The notes: a model not told the origin generated them from the letters alone. Shown: positions 1 through 12,946, counted from the stretch's first letter. The stretch is DNA of 64,000 nucleotides from Pseudofabraea citricarpa (GCA_029641185.1 JAPWGK010000009.1:322501-386500); one strand, 5' to 3'. A program made the numbers and translations.

Positions 1-647
1 AATTCACGTGGCTTACTAGAAGGTCTATCTATAGCAGGTCTCTAGACCTCGAGAGAAGAGTACGAGGTACTCGGCTATCTTTTTCTCGCGAGCATCCGTT
101 TTATTAGTGGTACTGTAGCACGAATTCCAGAAGTCACGTTCTGAAAATTTTGTATCGCTTAAATACTCAACTGATAATGCTACCCCCAAGCCCATAAACT
201 AAAACCTGACATGCATGAGTAAAAAAAAAGTTTAGCTAAGTTTATAAAACCTCTAAATAAGTTTACTCCAAGCAGGTAAAGTCCAGATACCTTTGAGTGC
301 TATTCTAGTCATTAACCCGTATTTAGATTTTAAGAACTCCTTAGTGTTAGGCTATGGCCTTAAGGGGTTTCTTGTAATATAGTTAGCAGAGCTTATATTT
401 CTGGTGTTATAGATGGTGAGTTGATTGACATGTATGGTAATATTCTTATAAGGTATGTTTTAGCTGGCTCCCTATGTAAAGTTATATGGATAATTACTGA
501 GGCTCCAGCGACCCATTTCGGTGGTCCAGCCTGAGAATATAAGAAATATGTCCCCCTCTCTTTCAATTGGTATTATGTAGATTATATAAGAGGGATCCCG
601 CTAGAAAAGTAATCTACCGAACAAACCTACGAGTCTCTCCATCTCAA
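1..647. other. Gene-free AT-rich left edge
   Basis: No reading frame of credible length or composition is present. Roughly the part from 170 to 480 is rich in TA dinucleotides and in TTA/TAG words on both strands, much richer than the coding DNA that follows. This is how repeat-induced point mutation or simple decay of a repeat would look in an ascomycete. No transposon domain can be read. Confidence 0.4.
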
Positions 648-1901
648 TCACCCATTAACTTCTGTATTCCTTTCTTGCCCCGCACCTCTCAAGTTCTCAG
701 GCTGATAGAGCGGCAGGTCACGACTCCGGGGCTCATAAGCAGGCAAAGCATTATCTAGAGCGATACGGCGAATAGCCTCCTGAACACCAAGCTCCATCTT
801 AGCCGGAAAGAGGACGACAGTAGGAAAAGTGCAAAGACTCTCATACACCTTATCCAGAGAGGTGAATTTAATGTCCAGCTCCAAGCCGTACTCTCTACAG
901 AGGGTCGGGGCCGAGAAACTCGGCGGGGCGTCGATGGCCTTCGCAAAGAGGTGATCTAGGCGAACAGCTGTGTTAGGATGCAGTTCTCTGTCCGTGTATC
1001 GCCGCACCGCCAGCGGAATCTTGTGCTCGATGGTCTTCTCGTCGTATCTCTTGCCCATAGGGACGCGGGCGTGCGTCCTCGCCACGAGCGACGCTCGCAC
1101 GGATTGGAGATAGAATTCCGGCAGCACCATATCGGTCGGGGGCGAGCAGAGCTCGATATGGACCGGGTACTGCTCGCCAAGAACAATGCGAGTAGGAGCC
1201 GAAGCCGTGATAGAGAATTCCACGGTCTGGTTCTGGGAGTTCCGGCGGAATTTCGACGAGAGGCTCTCTTTCGCCGTGAGGCTGCGCGGTACGTAGTCTT
1301 CCGTGTATCGGTACTGCTGCTGGAAGCTCGCCTTGGTTTGCCTGCGCCGTATCACGCCGGCGTCTGGTGTGCCTTCGAGTCGGAACGGCGAGAGTCTGAG
1401 ATGGAGCCGCGCATCCCAGTTTGTGAAACTGCGCTGGATGGTCGCTCGCAGCTTGTATGTGACGCAGTTTAGGTGATTAGCATCATTGACGTCGGTCGTC
1501 ATGGAAGGTGGGAGGGTTTGCCTGCCCATGGTATACATAGGATCGAGGTCGCCAATATGCGTGGTCTCAGGTATCCAATGGAAGGATTCTGGGAAGCGGA
1601 AGGAGAAGGGCCACTGGTGTGTTTCCGCCGCCAGCTTGACAGGGCCGCGGAATAGAGTCCTCTCGAAGCTGAACATCACGAATGAGTGTGTCCGGTTGTC
1701 GTCGACATCTGGGATCAGCGTCGTGAACTTTCCTTGGAATCGCATCGTGACCCCTTGGATCTTCTCCTCTTTGTGGAGCTCCAGCCTGACGATTCCTGAT
1801 ACGCCCTCGCCTGGCGTGTAGATGTGCGGGTATTGGTAATGTCCTGGAACCCATTGCAGGGGCTGGCCGTCTGAATCATGCAGGATGATCTTTAGTAGCA
1901 T
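648..1901 (-). CDS. Arrestin-like N-terminal domain protein (arrestin-related trafficking adaptor)
   Basis: Single-exon gene of 417 residues, with an ATG start and a fold-complete length. The N-terminal half has the features of the fungal arrestin N domain: an early ligand-like strand (LLKIILHDSDGQPLQW), then YTPGEGVSGIVRLEL, the loop strand that opens most arrestin-related proteins, then the QGKFTT strand. The second half reads as an arrestin C-type beta sandwich. Near the C terminus are LPAY (about 386) and LPLY (about 396). These LPxY motifs are variants of the PY motif by which such adaptors bind the WW domains of the ubiquitin ligase Rsp5/Nedd4. In the family, these proteins direct ubiquitylation and endocytosis of plasma-membrane transporters, acting at the inner face of the membrane. 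The target cannot be told from sequence. It is an isolated gene whose 5' side faces an 870-bp spacer. Confidence 0.8.
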   Translation of the reverse strand: MLLKIILHDSDGQPLQWVPGHYQYPHIYTPGEGVSGIVRLELHKEEKIQGVTMRFQGKFTTLIPDVDDNRTHSFVMFSFERTLFRGPVKLAAETHQWPFSFRFPESFHWIPETTHIGDLDPMYTMGRQTLPPSMTTDVNDANHLNCVTYKLRATIQRSFTNWDARLHLRLSPFRLEGTPDAGVIRRRQTKASFQQQYRYTEDYVPRSLTAKESLSSKFRRNSQNQTVEFSITASAPTRIVLGEQYPVHIELCSPPTDMVLPEFYLQSVRASLVARTHARVPMGKRYDEKTIEHKIPLAVRRYTDRELHPNTAVRLDHLFAKAIDAPPSFSAPTLCREYGLELDIKFTSLDKVYESLCTFPTVVLFPAKMELGVQEAIRRIALDNALPAYEPRSRDLPLYQPENLRGAGQERNTEVNG

Positions 1902-2773
1902 TTAGATGATTCGATGCAAGTTCGAAAAGACTTTTGTTAAGATGGGGTTTAGTATGTACTATATATCGCGCACCTTGCGATGGGCTGAGGTGTGGCGGAG
2001 TGAGCACGTGGTGTAATACTTGGCTATAAATTGTCTCCTTTAGGCAGAGACGGAGGGACATTCTTGGCTTAAAATGAATTGATAGAGACGTGATTAAATC
2101 TCTTCTGAAAACGGATCTTTTTTGTGTAAGGTAGCTTTTTATTTATATATATATATAGATCATATCCAGTTAATAGTCTCTTAACTAGAAAGTTTTCCGC
2201 AACATAATTATCTACCTCGATTGTAGCGAGAAGGTATTTCTTCCTTTACCCGATGCCCACGTACCTAGGTATATAATCCTATCAAGTTCCATATATCCAT
2301 ATATCTATCTATATATTAAATTTACATTCTTACATCTTGGAGTTACTTGCACTTTCTACAATCAACCGTTCTCTTAACTTGCAAATAACTTGCAAAGATC
2401 CCTTACCATCTCTCAAGCCTCGGTTCCTCTGGCCCTTTCTTATGTACCTAGGTACACAAGTTATAGAGAGAACCTATCTTATGATCGGAAAACCAGCCTA
2501 TCAAGGTATAAGGTCAAGCAAACGACTTGTACAATAACCACAGCAAAACATTTGAATAAGCGACGCTAGTGATATTTAAGCTTCCGGCCGGCTATTTCAC
2601 AAACCTCTCTTCTTCTCAACCGCAACCCCAAGCTAAGCACGACACGACACAACAAGCAACAATCAAGCATCAACACCATACAATGCAACAAAAAGTAAAC
2701 TCAAATGAATCATCCATCCTTTTAATAAAATACCTACCTACATAACACATCCCCCCTGACACAAAACTAAATC
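1902..2773. other. Intergenic spacer upstream of the arrestin-like gene
   Basis: This holds the promoter side of the arrestin-like gene and the 3' flank of the DUF1479 gene. It contains short TA-rich runs near 2137-2156 and 2285-2315 and no supported gene. No specific regulatory site could be assigned. Confidence 0.4.
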
Positions 2774-4392
2774 TTACAATTCAAACCCCATCGCCCGCCT
2801 GCCCTCCACACCACCCAAGATACCCTCCTCGCCCTTCCAGCCCTTGAAGGACGACTCGACCGCGCCGCTATAGTCACCAGGAGCGCGGCCAGCCAGGAAG
2901 TCCTGCAGCTGCTCTCTCATGTAGCGCGTGTTCTCGACGGTGGTGGGGGTGGCGGCGATGTAAGCGACGGAGCTGTCGTGGTCACCGCTGTGCTCGACCT
3001 CGACTGCGTGGGTCATCTATGTCGCAGAGGGTGATTAGAATGAGGTTTTAAGTTTTCTTGTCTTTTCTTGTAATTTCTTCTCGCTTTGCGGGGTCTGAGG
3101 AAGAGAATGCAAGAGAAGAAGAAGACGAGGGGAAAAAAAGAAGAGACGTACATCGCAGTGCCACCACACGCTATCGCCAGCCCTCATCTTGGGGATGTTC
3201 ACCATGCACTCCCTCAGCCGGAGGTGCGGATGGCTCTCCTCGCTCAACAGCTGGCTATCCTCCTTCCACGTGCCGGGAAACCACGGGTTCTCGGTATCGA
3301 AAGTCCACTTAGCGGCATCCATCCTCTCGGCTCTGTCCTCGGGCTCTCTGAAGAACGGCCGCAGGAGGAGATACGCGACGACCGTCTTGACGTCCGGGTA
3401 CAGGAGCAGACTGCCCTCGCCCGGCCCGGCATCCGTGAGGGCCGTCCAGCCCTGCCAGGCGCGCAGGACCGAGCTGTGCGCCGAGCCAGGGAAGAGCGCC
3501 TGGTCAGCGAGCCGGCGCGCATCCAGGTCGTACGCGTCGTGCAGCTCGGGCTTCCCAGAGAAGATGGATCTGTACACGTCCCGGTATGCGCTGTCGGCCC
3601 AGCGCGATAGCGACCCGGCGTCGATGTGCGGGCCCAGGCCGAAGAAGGGGATCTTGGGTGGCCGGATGCGCACCGCGTCGGCGTACGAGAGAGGGTCGGC
3701 GAACGAGGCATCCTGTGAGTGCCACAGCGAGTTCAGCCGCCGCTGCAGCAGCAGTTGGTTGGGGTGCGAGCGGGCGGCGAGTTGGGTCGGCGACCAGAAG
3801 AGCTTGAGGACGAAGGGGGTCTCTTTTGGCCAGCCTGTTTGGTTTGGTTGGTCGGTTAGCATCAATCTCTCGAGTACAGAAATACGGAGAAAGGCAAATT
3901 GAAAAGCGATGGAAAGCAAAGACAAAATAAAAGCCAAAGCAGAAACAGAAGCAAGAAACAGAAACAAGAAAAAAAGAAGCAAGAGCAAAAAGCAAGAAAA
4001 AGAAAAAGAGAGAAAAACAAACCCCCAATCTCCCCCGCATTATCCGCAACATAGCCCTTCAACCCCCCAAACCACCCCTCGACGACATCACGCTCGACGA
4101 CCTCCCGCACCACAAAACAGCCGACGCGCCTCAGCTCGTCCTGGCGAGCACCGCTCAGCCCGCGCCGGACCTCGTCGAAGGGCAGGACGGGGATGGCGGC
4201 GGTGCCCCTTCGGGCGATGTCGTCCGTCAGCGCCTCGAGGCTGCGGCAGACCTTCAGCCAGCTCTCCGTCAGGGCCGGCTCGCCGTACTGGGCGGCGATG
4301 TCCCGCTTGTACTGCGCTGACGCGGGGTCCATCTCGGCCGTCTTCTCGCTGAAGGAGGGCCACGAGGGCCATACTTTGAGCGCGCCGGGCAT
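2774..4392 (-). CDS. DUF1479 family protein, probable Fe(II)/2-oxoglutarate-type oxygenase
   Basis: Spliced model with exons 4392-4023, 3834-3152 and 3016-2774 gives 431 residues, the usual size for fungal DUF1479 proteins (related to bacterial YbiU). The introns begin GTTTGT and GTACGT and end CAG and TAG, and the phases agree. The protein opens with PGALKVWPSWPSF. Residues 193-195 (GLGPHIDAGS) form the HxD pair expected of a cupin-type iron site. Near the second junction VWWHCD joins MTHAVE, which places a likely distal iron ligand at His354. The family is predicted to be a non-haem iron dioxygenase, but its substrate is unknown. The intron 2 boundary falls exactly inside the conserved WHCD-x-x-H block, which supports the splice. 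It lies on the same strand as its neighbours but shows no functional link to them. Confidence 0.82.
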
Positions 4393-6059
4393 CTTTTTTT
4401 CTTTCTTCTTTTCTTGTTCTTGGACTTCTTCTTTGTGCGAGCTGTGTGAAGGTGTGTGTGAGAGAGAGTGTGTGTGTGGGAGTGATGTGATGGCTTATGT
4501 ATAAGTATAAGTGTAAGTACAAGTGTATGTACAAGTGTAAGTGTAAGTAGTGTGCAAGAAACCTCAAGAACGAATTCGAGCAGCGCAAGCCTTATCTAGG
4601 GTCTCCCATCCTTCTTTATCTTCTACCGTGCAGCATTGAAGCTGGCACAGCATCGATGGAGGAGAGAGGCACAAACAGAGGGAGAGAAAGTGGGGTAGAG
4701 TGGGGGGGGAGAAGGAGGGGGAGGAGTTAAGAGGATAGATAAACTCACCCGAGTCTCGCGCGAGTTTTCTGCGTCCACGCTGGCGGTGATACGACAGACA
4801 AACACCATGCCAGACAGACACCATAGACTAGTTTCTAACTAAAAAAAAACCACCTCACCACCACATTGCGTCGCCGAGTAAAAACAGATGCAAGCGAGAG
4901 GAGGAAGGTGAGCGGGATGCCTCAAATCGATTAAGCCCGCTTAATTATTTCCGTTACCCTTCCCCTTCCCCCCTCGCACGCGATTTGAGCGAGCTCTCAC
5001 ATCCCTTCGAGCTGAGCTCGCCTAATTTAACGTCAGCCATGGCCGTGTGTGTTCCCCCCTACCAATTCCTCTGCATCTACTCACGACAAACGCTCGAATG
5101 AGCTTGTGTACTGTGACGGGAAAGCCACCGTGATGTTATATCCAAAAGCTGTCATCCTATCCCAGGCATCTCTCATAAAGAGAAAGAAAAGCAAGGTGAA
5201 GGTAGATTAGTTTGCCAGTATTGAGCGAGTGAGCGAGAAGAAGAAACGTCACCAGCACTTGCGAATGACATGATAAATCCTAGAATCAAAATCAAACTCA
5301 CATGCCTCACCTAAACCCTCCTCTCCTAAGATCAGCATATCCCGCACTCAATCACCACACGACACAGAGAGGCAATTTTATGTTTTTATATTGCAATGCT
5401 ACGAGCATACAACATCATCACATGCCACACCCCTCGATGGCTGGTTGATCCATCCACCATGCTGACCATACTGCCTCGGCTGTCTCTCCTGGGTGCCCTC
5501 GCCAAAATCAACGACCTCCTCCAATCCACCAAGGCTTTTCTTTTAATAAGCCATGGGGCAAGCAAACGCGACCCAACCCGGCTGCTGCATGTAAAGATGC
5601 AGAGCGAAATAAAATGAAAGAGAAAGGAGTGTGATGAAAATAAAAAGAAAGATCGCCCAGCTCTTGGGACATATCCTCTGCGTAAACATAACAATATTCA
5701 ACAACAATCAACAAAACAGAGATATGAAGCCCAAAATTTCATGGGTCCTCATCATGTACAAAAGAAAGGAAACGGTCCAACTTCAGAGCGGAATATTTTT
5801 CCCCAGCGCGCATGAAAAAAAGAAAGGCTTGTTTTTGTTGTGTCCTCCAGCGAAAAAAAGACATCAGTTGTAAATGCTGCAGATAAAACCATCCAAGGAC
5901 AAACGCCACGTCCTTGCCCATTCCATCCCCGGTAGATTGCCACCCGGAATACTGTGCCGACAACGCCTCGCTTGGATCAGATGAAATAAAAGAATTTGCG
6001 TAATCGCAATAGTAAAGTGACAAGAGAAGAAGAAAATTGGTTTTGTGTATGCAGTCCGT
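4393..6059. other. Intergenic region between the DUF1479 gene and RIM15
   Basis: 1.7 kb with no supported gene. The side next to the DUF1479 start carries pyrimidine-rich DNA, a TG-rich run (about 4440-4490) and repeats of AAGTG/AAGTA (about 4501-4555), probably promoter and 5' leader. The right part (about 5380-6059) lies directly downstream of RIM15 and probably includes its 3' untranslated region. Confidence 0.4.
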
Positions 6060-9000
6060 CTAGGAACTAGGGTCTCGCTCTCTATTGGCAAGACTAACAT
6101 AATCTACGGCAGATGGTGCTCGAGGTGTTGGCTCCTCGTCTGCGGGTTCGAAGTAGTTGGAACGAGGTCGAGGTGTCTCGTCCATATCTAACTCTTCATC
6201 ATTATTCCCATGCGGTGTGAATATCTCAGGTGGAGTGAGAGACAAGCTTTTCAATTCCGAGACAAGTTCTTCGGCTACTGTTGGAGGTGGTTCTACTGGA
6301 TCGGATGCTTGCTCGGATCCAGAAACCACGCTGCCTCGGCTGTTTGTGCGCATCATCTCAGTTCCAAGCTTTGAACCTCGCTGTGCTGATTTGGCAGCAC
6401 TTCTCGGACTGTGACTTTTATCCCGCACAGAAGAATCGCCCAGTTCCTCATCTTCGTCATCGCCAGACTCGGCGCATTCGTGACGATGCTTTTCAATCGA
6501 CTCGCGCTTGGCTCGAACCTTTTCTGTTGAACGTTGACGAACAAGAAGCTTGTGCTGCTGTTGCATGACTCCGGGTGCAGACTCTTGATGAAGAAGTTGG
6601 GGTGGAAGCTTTGGAAGTTCAGGGGAATCGATCAAAACTTCTTCGTTGCTAATCCCCAGTCCGGATTCATCCCAATCTCCTGTTGGCTTTCGCTCTCTGA
6701 TGAGGACCGGGATGTCGTCGTTAACTAAAGACTCTGAGTCGCCAAAGAGGCTAGAGCTAATGGAATCCTCGCGGCTAGAACCTCTGAAGCTACTACCAGG
6801 CATATGCGCATAGCCCGAAGAATTGGATGTAGGACTATCTTCAAGCCTGGTGCTTTCTTGTCTTAGACCGGACGGTTGAGGATATAGTGAGAGCACCGTA
6901 TTCTGTCCTGGTCCAGGTGCCTTCCATTGGCAAAGCCGGCACATGACCTCTGTCAGCTTCGAGGTTGTCGGCGGCTTTTCGATGAGCCCATCGAAGTGAT
7001 GAGGTGCCTGTAGTTCTTTGAGGTATCCTGTAATGGCAACGATTGGAGTTTGTGAATTGGCATTCTTGGTATCGCGAATCATGCGAGCAACGTCAGCCCC
7101 ATTGATTTGAGGCAACTTGAATTCCATCATGATTATGTCAAACTTGATCTCGCTCATGGCATAGCGCATTGCTTCAGCTCCATTTGAAACAGTGATGGTA
7201 CGACATCGAAGCTTTTCGAGTAGCTTCTCCATGACCATTCTCGAGACTGGATGGTCTTCGCAGATGAGTACATCGAGTGGTCGAAAGACAGGTCCGTCAG
7301 TCAGATTAATGGCAGACATACGTCGGGAGCTTTGCCGTCTTCGCTGCACCCGCAATAATGCATTTGCTTTGTCTCCTTCGTTGTCGGACGAGGATGGTGA
7401 CATATCGAATACCTGACTTCGTCGCTTTCGATGAGAGAAAAGATCAGCTGTCAGAGGGCTTCCTTCCTGTGAACCAACAGTTTGAGAACGATTCCTGTTG
7501 GATGACCCGCTTGATTGTCTGGGAGTTGACAATTTCTGTGGCGAAAGAGCCAGAGGCGGTGGTGCACCAGGGCGGGTTTTAATGGGAGATGCAGCGGCGG
7601 ACGATGCCGTTGCAGCCTTTTGAAGACTAGGAACTACGCGTGGGACCTCGAAAAAGCTTCCAGGAGCAAGAGAGCTACTAGATTGATGCGATAAGCTAGA
7701 TGAGTTGCTTGATGTCTTGCGTCGACCTTCTCCATTTTGACCTGCCACGAACGACACGAGCAGAGGTGATGAAGGTTGGGATTGTCTGCTCGGCGAAGAG
7801 TTGGCTTGGCTGAGCCCTGATGGCGACGAGGGTCGGTTGATGGCCTTGGCGTTGGACAAGGTTCTCTGGATTGGCATCGGAAGAATGGGACTGCCTTCAA
7901 GAGTCGGCTGAGGAGAGGTAGCACTATTAGGTCCACTAGAATTAGGGCTGAGGATCGTAGGCTTGTTCTGAGCAGCCATTGCCTCGGCTCGAAGTTTTTG
8001 TATGACATCCTTGTTGGCTTTCTCAAGGACAGGCAGGTTCTTGAAAGCGAAGTTGCCAAAATCGTCTACTGCAACAGGCTCGCTAAGTCGTCGAGTCTTC
8101 ATGTCACGCACATGGGGCGGGATATGAAGTGGCATCAGTCCTCGCTTGATCCCCAACGAATTCACTTGAGTTCTCACACGAGACAAGGCATCGTGTGGTC
8201 GTTCAGGGTAATCTGCACCTGGTGTTGTACCGATTGGCGACATCTGATCTTCCATTTCCTCAGCAAAAGATTGAAGAGTAGCACCTCGATTGTCGAAATA
8301 TTCAGTATCTTCCGGGTTCTCGGGCGCTGGAACGAATTGAGCATCGTCCTCTAGCAGCTTGTCCCATTCAACACCTTCAAACCAGGCATGAGCTCGAATC
8401 TCAGCACCGCCAGACGGGAATTTGTCGTCCTTGTTAACACCGAGTCGCTGGCTAGGGTCCATGCAAAGTAGCTTGTTCATAAGGTCCTTCGCCTCGGGAG
8501 AAACCTCGTCGTCGGCTTCATCGGGCCAGGATATACGCCTAGCTAGAATGTTCTCAAACACCTTGTCTGGTGTTTCTGCGTGGAACGGTGGGTACCCATA
8601 TAGGAACTCGAACAAAATACACCCGACGGACCACCAATCGCTCAACACATCTTGACCGATACCATTCACAGTCTCAGGGGCCAGATAATCGGGAGTGCCA
8701 ACGAAACGTCTGTTGCTATCATCAGGATCAAACAAAGCCATGGGCGGTGGCATCATGCTTGTCTGAGGCGGCGTGTTCCTGGTATGATCAAAGCTTGTGT
8801 GGCTTCCAACTGGCTGAAGAGGTAGCAAATCAGGCGATTCAACGCTGTCGTTCTCGCTCATCTCTTCAATCGGAGTTCGTCGTTGACTTGAGGCCGGTTG
8901 CCCATTAGTATCGTTCAAGGAAAAGCTACTGAACATTGAAGTCAAAGCTTCACTGCCACCACTGTCGCTTCTTCCCGACTGTCTTCGCGACTCTTTATTC

Positions 9001-11829
9001 AGAGAGCTCTCTCGGCTGAGATTGAAGTATGAAGGCATACCCAAGTTGCCACCCATATCAGGAGTCATTTGGGGGGTAGACCCCGGTGAATGGTGCCCAC
9101 CACCGTGGAAATCAAAGGATGTCGAACGGGAAGATGTGAGCGATGCCGACCGGGCGAACGGACCTTGCTTGAGAAGATCGGGGGCTGTCTCATTCGTACT
9201 ACTCAGAACTCGTTTTTGACGTCCGATCAATCCCATCCGCGACAAGCCGAAATCAGTGAGCTTGAGATGTCCCTTCTGATCAATCAGCAGATTATCGGGC
9301 TTCAGGTCACGATGCACAATGCCACGGCTGTGAAGATGCTCTACGCCCAAGATGACTTCTCCCAGGTACTTCTTCGCCCAATCTTCTGGGAGACCACCCA
9401 AAACCTTGATGAGAGATGCACAGTCACCGCCATTGAGATACTCCATCACAAGATATAGGTAATCCTTGCTTGAGAAGGTCCAATATAGCTTTGCGACGAA
9501 ATCACTCTCGCCTTGCCACATCATAATTGCTCTTTCTGCCTTGACGTTGGTGACTTGGTTCTTAGCCACCATGTCTGCCTTCTTGAGGACTTTGATCGCA
9601 TAGTAGTCACCGGTCGATTTCTTCTTGGAAAGATAAACGCTGCCAAATGCTCCTTTGCTGATGGGTTTGATAATTTCAAAGTCTTTGATGGAGGGTGGAA
9701 TAGCACGTGCTTGTGGTGCACTGACCGAGTTCAACCGAGGCGATGGAGGTGGGCCTGGATTAGAACCGGTAGCTGAAGATTGCCGTCGGTGGTGATGTGG
9801 AATCAGAGCAGGAGAACTAAACTCACTACCGGGGAGCAGGGGTGAGGCTGTTGGCGAAGTGATGGCTTCATGAGAAAGGGGTAGCTGTCTGGGCTTCGTA
9901 ATTCGTAATGGCGAGGAGGGCTGTGCCATACGAACAGGCGATTCTTGCCGACGAGGAGAAATAGCGCCAGGAAGTACAATGCTTCGTCGATGTCTCTGGC
10001 GAGAACTTGCAGCTCGCCGAAGATCTCCAAACTCAGATACTGGTGATTCGGTTCGTGGAGGCCTAGAGATGACAGAGGATCTCACACTTCCGTCGCTATC
10101 CCCTGCCTCGCTTTCGAAGTAAATTGACCCTCTCCGGGACTCGAGGTCACGTTGTCCCAGAACACTCATCGAGCCAACATGAGAGCGTGGAGTCGGGCAC
10201 TCCTTTGGGCTGTTTGATCTGGTCGATACCGCCGTCGAAGATGATCGACGTCCTTCGCGACCAATCTCGGAGTCACGCAATGCTCTCGCCAGCGAAGAAG
10301 GGCCATCGAATGAGCCAGCGAAGAATCCATCTTCGGCTGCAGGCGTGTGTTCCTCTTCGCTGGAGGAATCGCTCAGGTGGCCAGCTGCGATTCTAGCCGC
10401 CTTTCTCATGGCTTCATCAATGCAATCTTGGACAATGACGGAAAATTCCATTCGGATGCGCTCAGAGTACTCAATGATTCTTCGGTGGCGTAAAACAGCT
10501 TCGACCTTGGCCTTCGCAGCTCCCTCACTATCCGCACACAGCAACGCCAGGCCTTGTTCTTGGTCGAGCGTGTTTGTGCTGGGGGATTGCCATTGCATGA
10601 CTTGCGAGATTCGAGACTCGGACTGCGGTGATTGTGTACGAAACTCACCTGGAGCTTGTGCCGGTGCTTCTTTGATGGCGGGAGTACTGATCTCGATGGC
10701 AGTGTCACAGAGATCAAGTAGCAACTCGACGATTCTGGCTTGGGGCCGCCGGATGGCAAAGGATCGTGCGCGAGCATGTCCAAAGCCAGAGCTTGACTGG
10801 TCCCGAGATGATCGACCAGCAGGCGTGCCAGGCGAGGCCGTTCCCGAGGACGAGGAAGAGTGCGACGTTGGCCCAATTGGCATGCCTTTGTATTCTGCTT
10901 GTGGCGGTGTCACGCCAACTTGGTCTGCGGAGATTTGTCGGCTCTTGCGAGCTTCAAGTGCATCCAGAACTTTGACAATGGCATGGCGATGCTCGGTCAA
11001 ATTCTCTTGGCACATCTGGACCTCCATCTCGGCCTTGTGCTCCTGAAGACATAGCTCGGTGTGCTTCTCAAACCACCACGGGGGGATCTGGCGCTCACAG
11101 ATGCGGCAGAGAACCGGCAAAGGAGGAGCATGGTGTTCGGGGTCGTTCAAACCAGACTCAGCCAAGGTTGTCAGGTAGCTTGCCAGTATCTCAGCACCCG
11201 ATCCTAGTGATTCCACTATGACCGCCGGTAGGTCGATCTGAATTTCTCGTGGTGCAATCCACGGACGGATCATCCACATCGTCTGTTGCGAATTAGTACC
11301 CGGCTGTCAAGAAAAGGAATCCAGGACTTACATGGCTCTCTCCTCCTGACGATCGGTCATAGACCATAATCCCCTGGGCCTCCAACTCAATCGTGGCTGG
11401 CTCATCTTGATCCTGCTCCTCTTCGGCCGGCTGTGAAGGTTGGATCTCGTCAATCGACGCCAGCTTCGATGCCGGACCCAGCTGGACGGTGAACCTGATG
11501 ATCTGACTGCGGGAATCGTCCTTCTTCATCGATTCCACCACCTCTGCAAAGACGCCTGTGTTCTCTCCGAGCAGGATTGACTCGATCTGCTTTCCCTGGA
11601 TGTCGGCGGGCCTCGTTCCGATGACATCCTCCCACGATGGACTCACCCACCTGATGACACCCTCCAGACTCAGGTCCAGGATGACATTGAGCGTCTGCTC
11701 GGCCGCCTCTCTCAAATCCTCCCTCTCTTCCCGGATGTCGGCGCTGAGAGATCGCTCCATCGGCACGGTAGCCTGCGCCCGCAGCGAAGTCACCGCGGGG
11801 GGGACCAGCATACCGCTTCCTTCCTCCAT
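6060..11829 (-). CDS. RIM15: Rim15-type AGC protein kinase with PAS, zinc finger and receiver-like domains
   Basis: Two exons (11829-11332 and 11282-6060) separated by a 49-bp intron with GTAAGT, CTAAT and CAG give 1,906 residues. Order of parts: a PAS domain from about residue 40, a C2HC finger at about 225-245 (CRIC...H...C), long Ser/Pro-rich linkers, and an AGC kinase domain from about 696 to 1160. The kinase domain has GAFGSVYL, AIKVLKK, HRDLKPDN, DFGLS and GTPDYLAPE. A large insert between DFG and APE is typical of Rim15/Cek1. A receiver-like domain starts near 1500 (DVLICEDHPVSR). In yeast, Rim15 integrates TOR, PKA and phosphate signals and drives quiescence through endosulfine phosphorylation. 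In filamentous fungi it is linked to stress and development. The receiver has Glu1553 (codon 7122-7124) where a phosphorylated Asp normally sits, so phosphorelay input is doubtful. Confidence 0.95.
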
Positions 11830-12296
11830 TGTGTGGTTTCCTGTTCACCAATGATGCTGTGCGCACACCATCGACCGTCTTGTCCAGGCCAGTGGTTCGG
11901 GAAGTTGGCTGATCGGCAGACCATGGGCGGTGACACGCGCTTCGGTGGTTCGACTTGAACGGGATCTTGTTGTGTGAAAAGGCCGGTCGAGGACTTCTCG
12001 CGATGTGCCAGGCTAGAAAAGGGCCAGACTCAGAGACATCATGATAATTGATGTGAATGTCTCTGTTTGGGGGGGTGGGTGTCTGGGTAAGCGCCTCGGG
12101 GGAGGGTTTGTGGTTGAGGACTCGCCGTTTGAGGGGTCGGGGTTGAGTTTGGGGCAGACAGCTCGCTCCAGCAAAGGAGGAAGCGTCCTGATCTCTGTCG
12201 TGCGGCAAGAGATGTCGGTTGGTTTGTCGAGAGGAACGAGCAATGGGGGGGGAGGTCGGGTTGTCGATGGTTGATTGTCGAGGAAGTCGGACGGTT

Positions 12297-12324
12297 GTCG
12301 TCGTCGTCGTCGTCGTCGTCGTCG
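12297..12324. repeat. (GTC)n trinucleotide microsatellite
   Basis: About nine perfect GTC units lie roughly 0.5 kb upstream of the RIM15 start codon, in non-coding DNA. Confidence 0.85.
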
Positions 12325-12815
12325 GGTGTAGGAGGTCGTCTCTGGGAATTATTTAGATTCCAGGCTCGCGTAGGTTAGTTAGTACTCTTGACTGGAACTT
12401 GACTGGACTGGGACGGCAGACGGGGACGGGGACGGGGGTTGGGGGTTGGGTGGGTGGAGTTAGCTTACAACCCAGCTCTTAAGACACAGCGCAGCAGAGC
12501 TCACAGGTAGTAAGGTAGGTGAGTAACAGGCTACAGGCTACTACTACTGTACAGGCTGCAAGCTACAGGCTCTCTCTCACCCACACCACCTTGACACCTT
12601 GACACCTTTTAAGCCCGTTAGTCACTCTGGGCGAGAAAGGCGGGGGTTTGTTTTCGTTGCAGCCAATGACGGGTCGAGTTTTTCATGGCTGGCCCAAACA
12701 AAAGACCAGCTACTGCACGTCTGTAACCTACGAGACCGTCATGACTGCTTCTTTCATTCCAGCGCTGCCCCCCTTGAATCTAGTTTACTTACAGCACAGT
12801 ACTTACTGTAGATAC

Positions 12816-12946
12816 AGTAATAGGGGAGGGGGAGGGGGAGGGGGAGGGGAGACCCTTACAGAAGCTACGGTACAGTACAGTACAGCCCTTACAGACTTAC
12901 AGTTACAGTACAGTACCTACCCTACCCTACCCTACCCTACCCTACA
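12816..12946. repeat. Compound array: (AGGGGG)n, TACAGTA-rich DNA, (CCTAC)n
   Basis: A G-rich hexamer run near 12822-12851 is followed by overlapping CAGTA words and then six CCTAC units near 12916-12945. The pentamer is not the fungal telomere repeat, which would need CCCTAA. Confidence 0.85.

Noticed and set aside
12916..12945. CCTAC repeats as an internal telomere remnant
   Set aside because: The unit is 5 bp (CCTAC), whereas fungal telomere DNA is CCCTAA/TTAGGG. No CCCTAA run is present.
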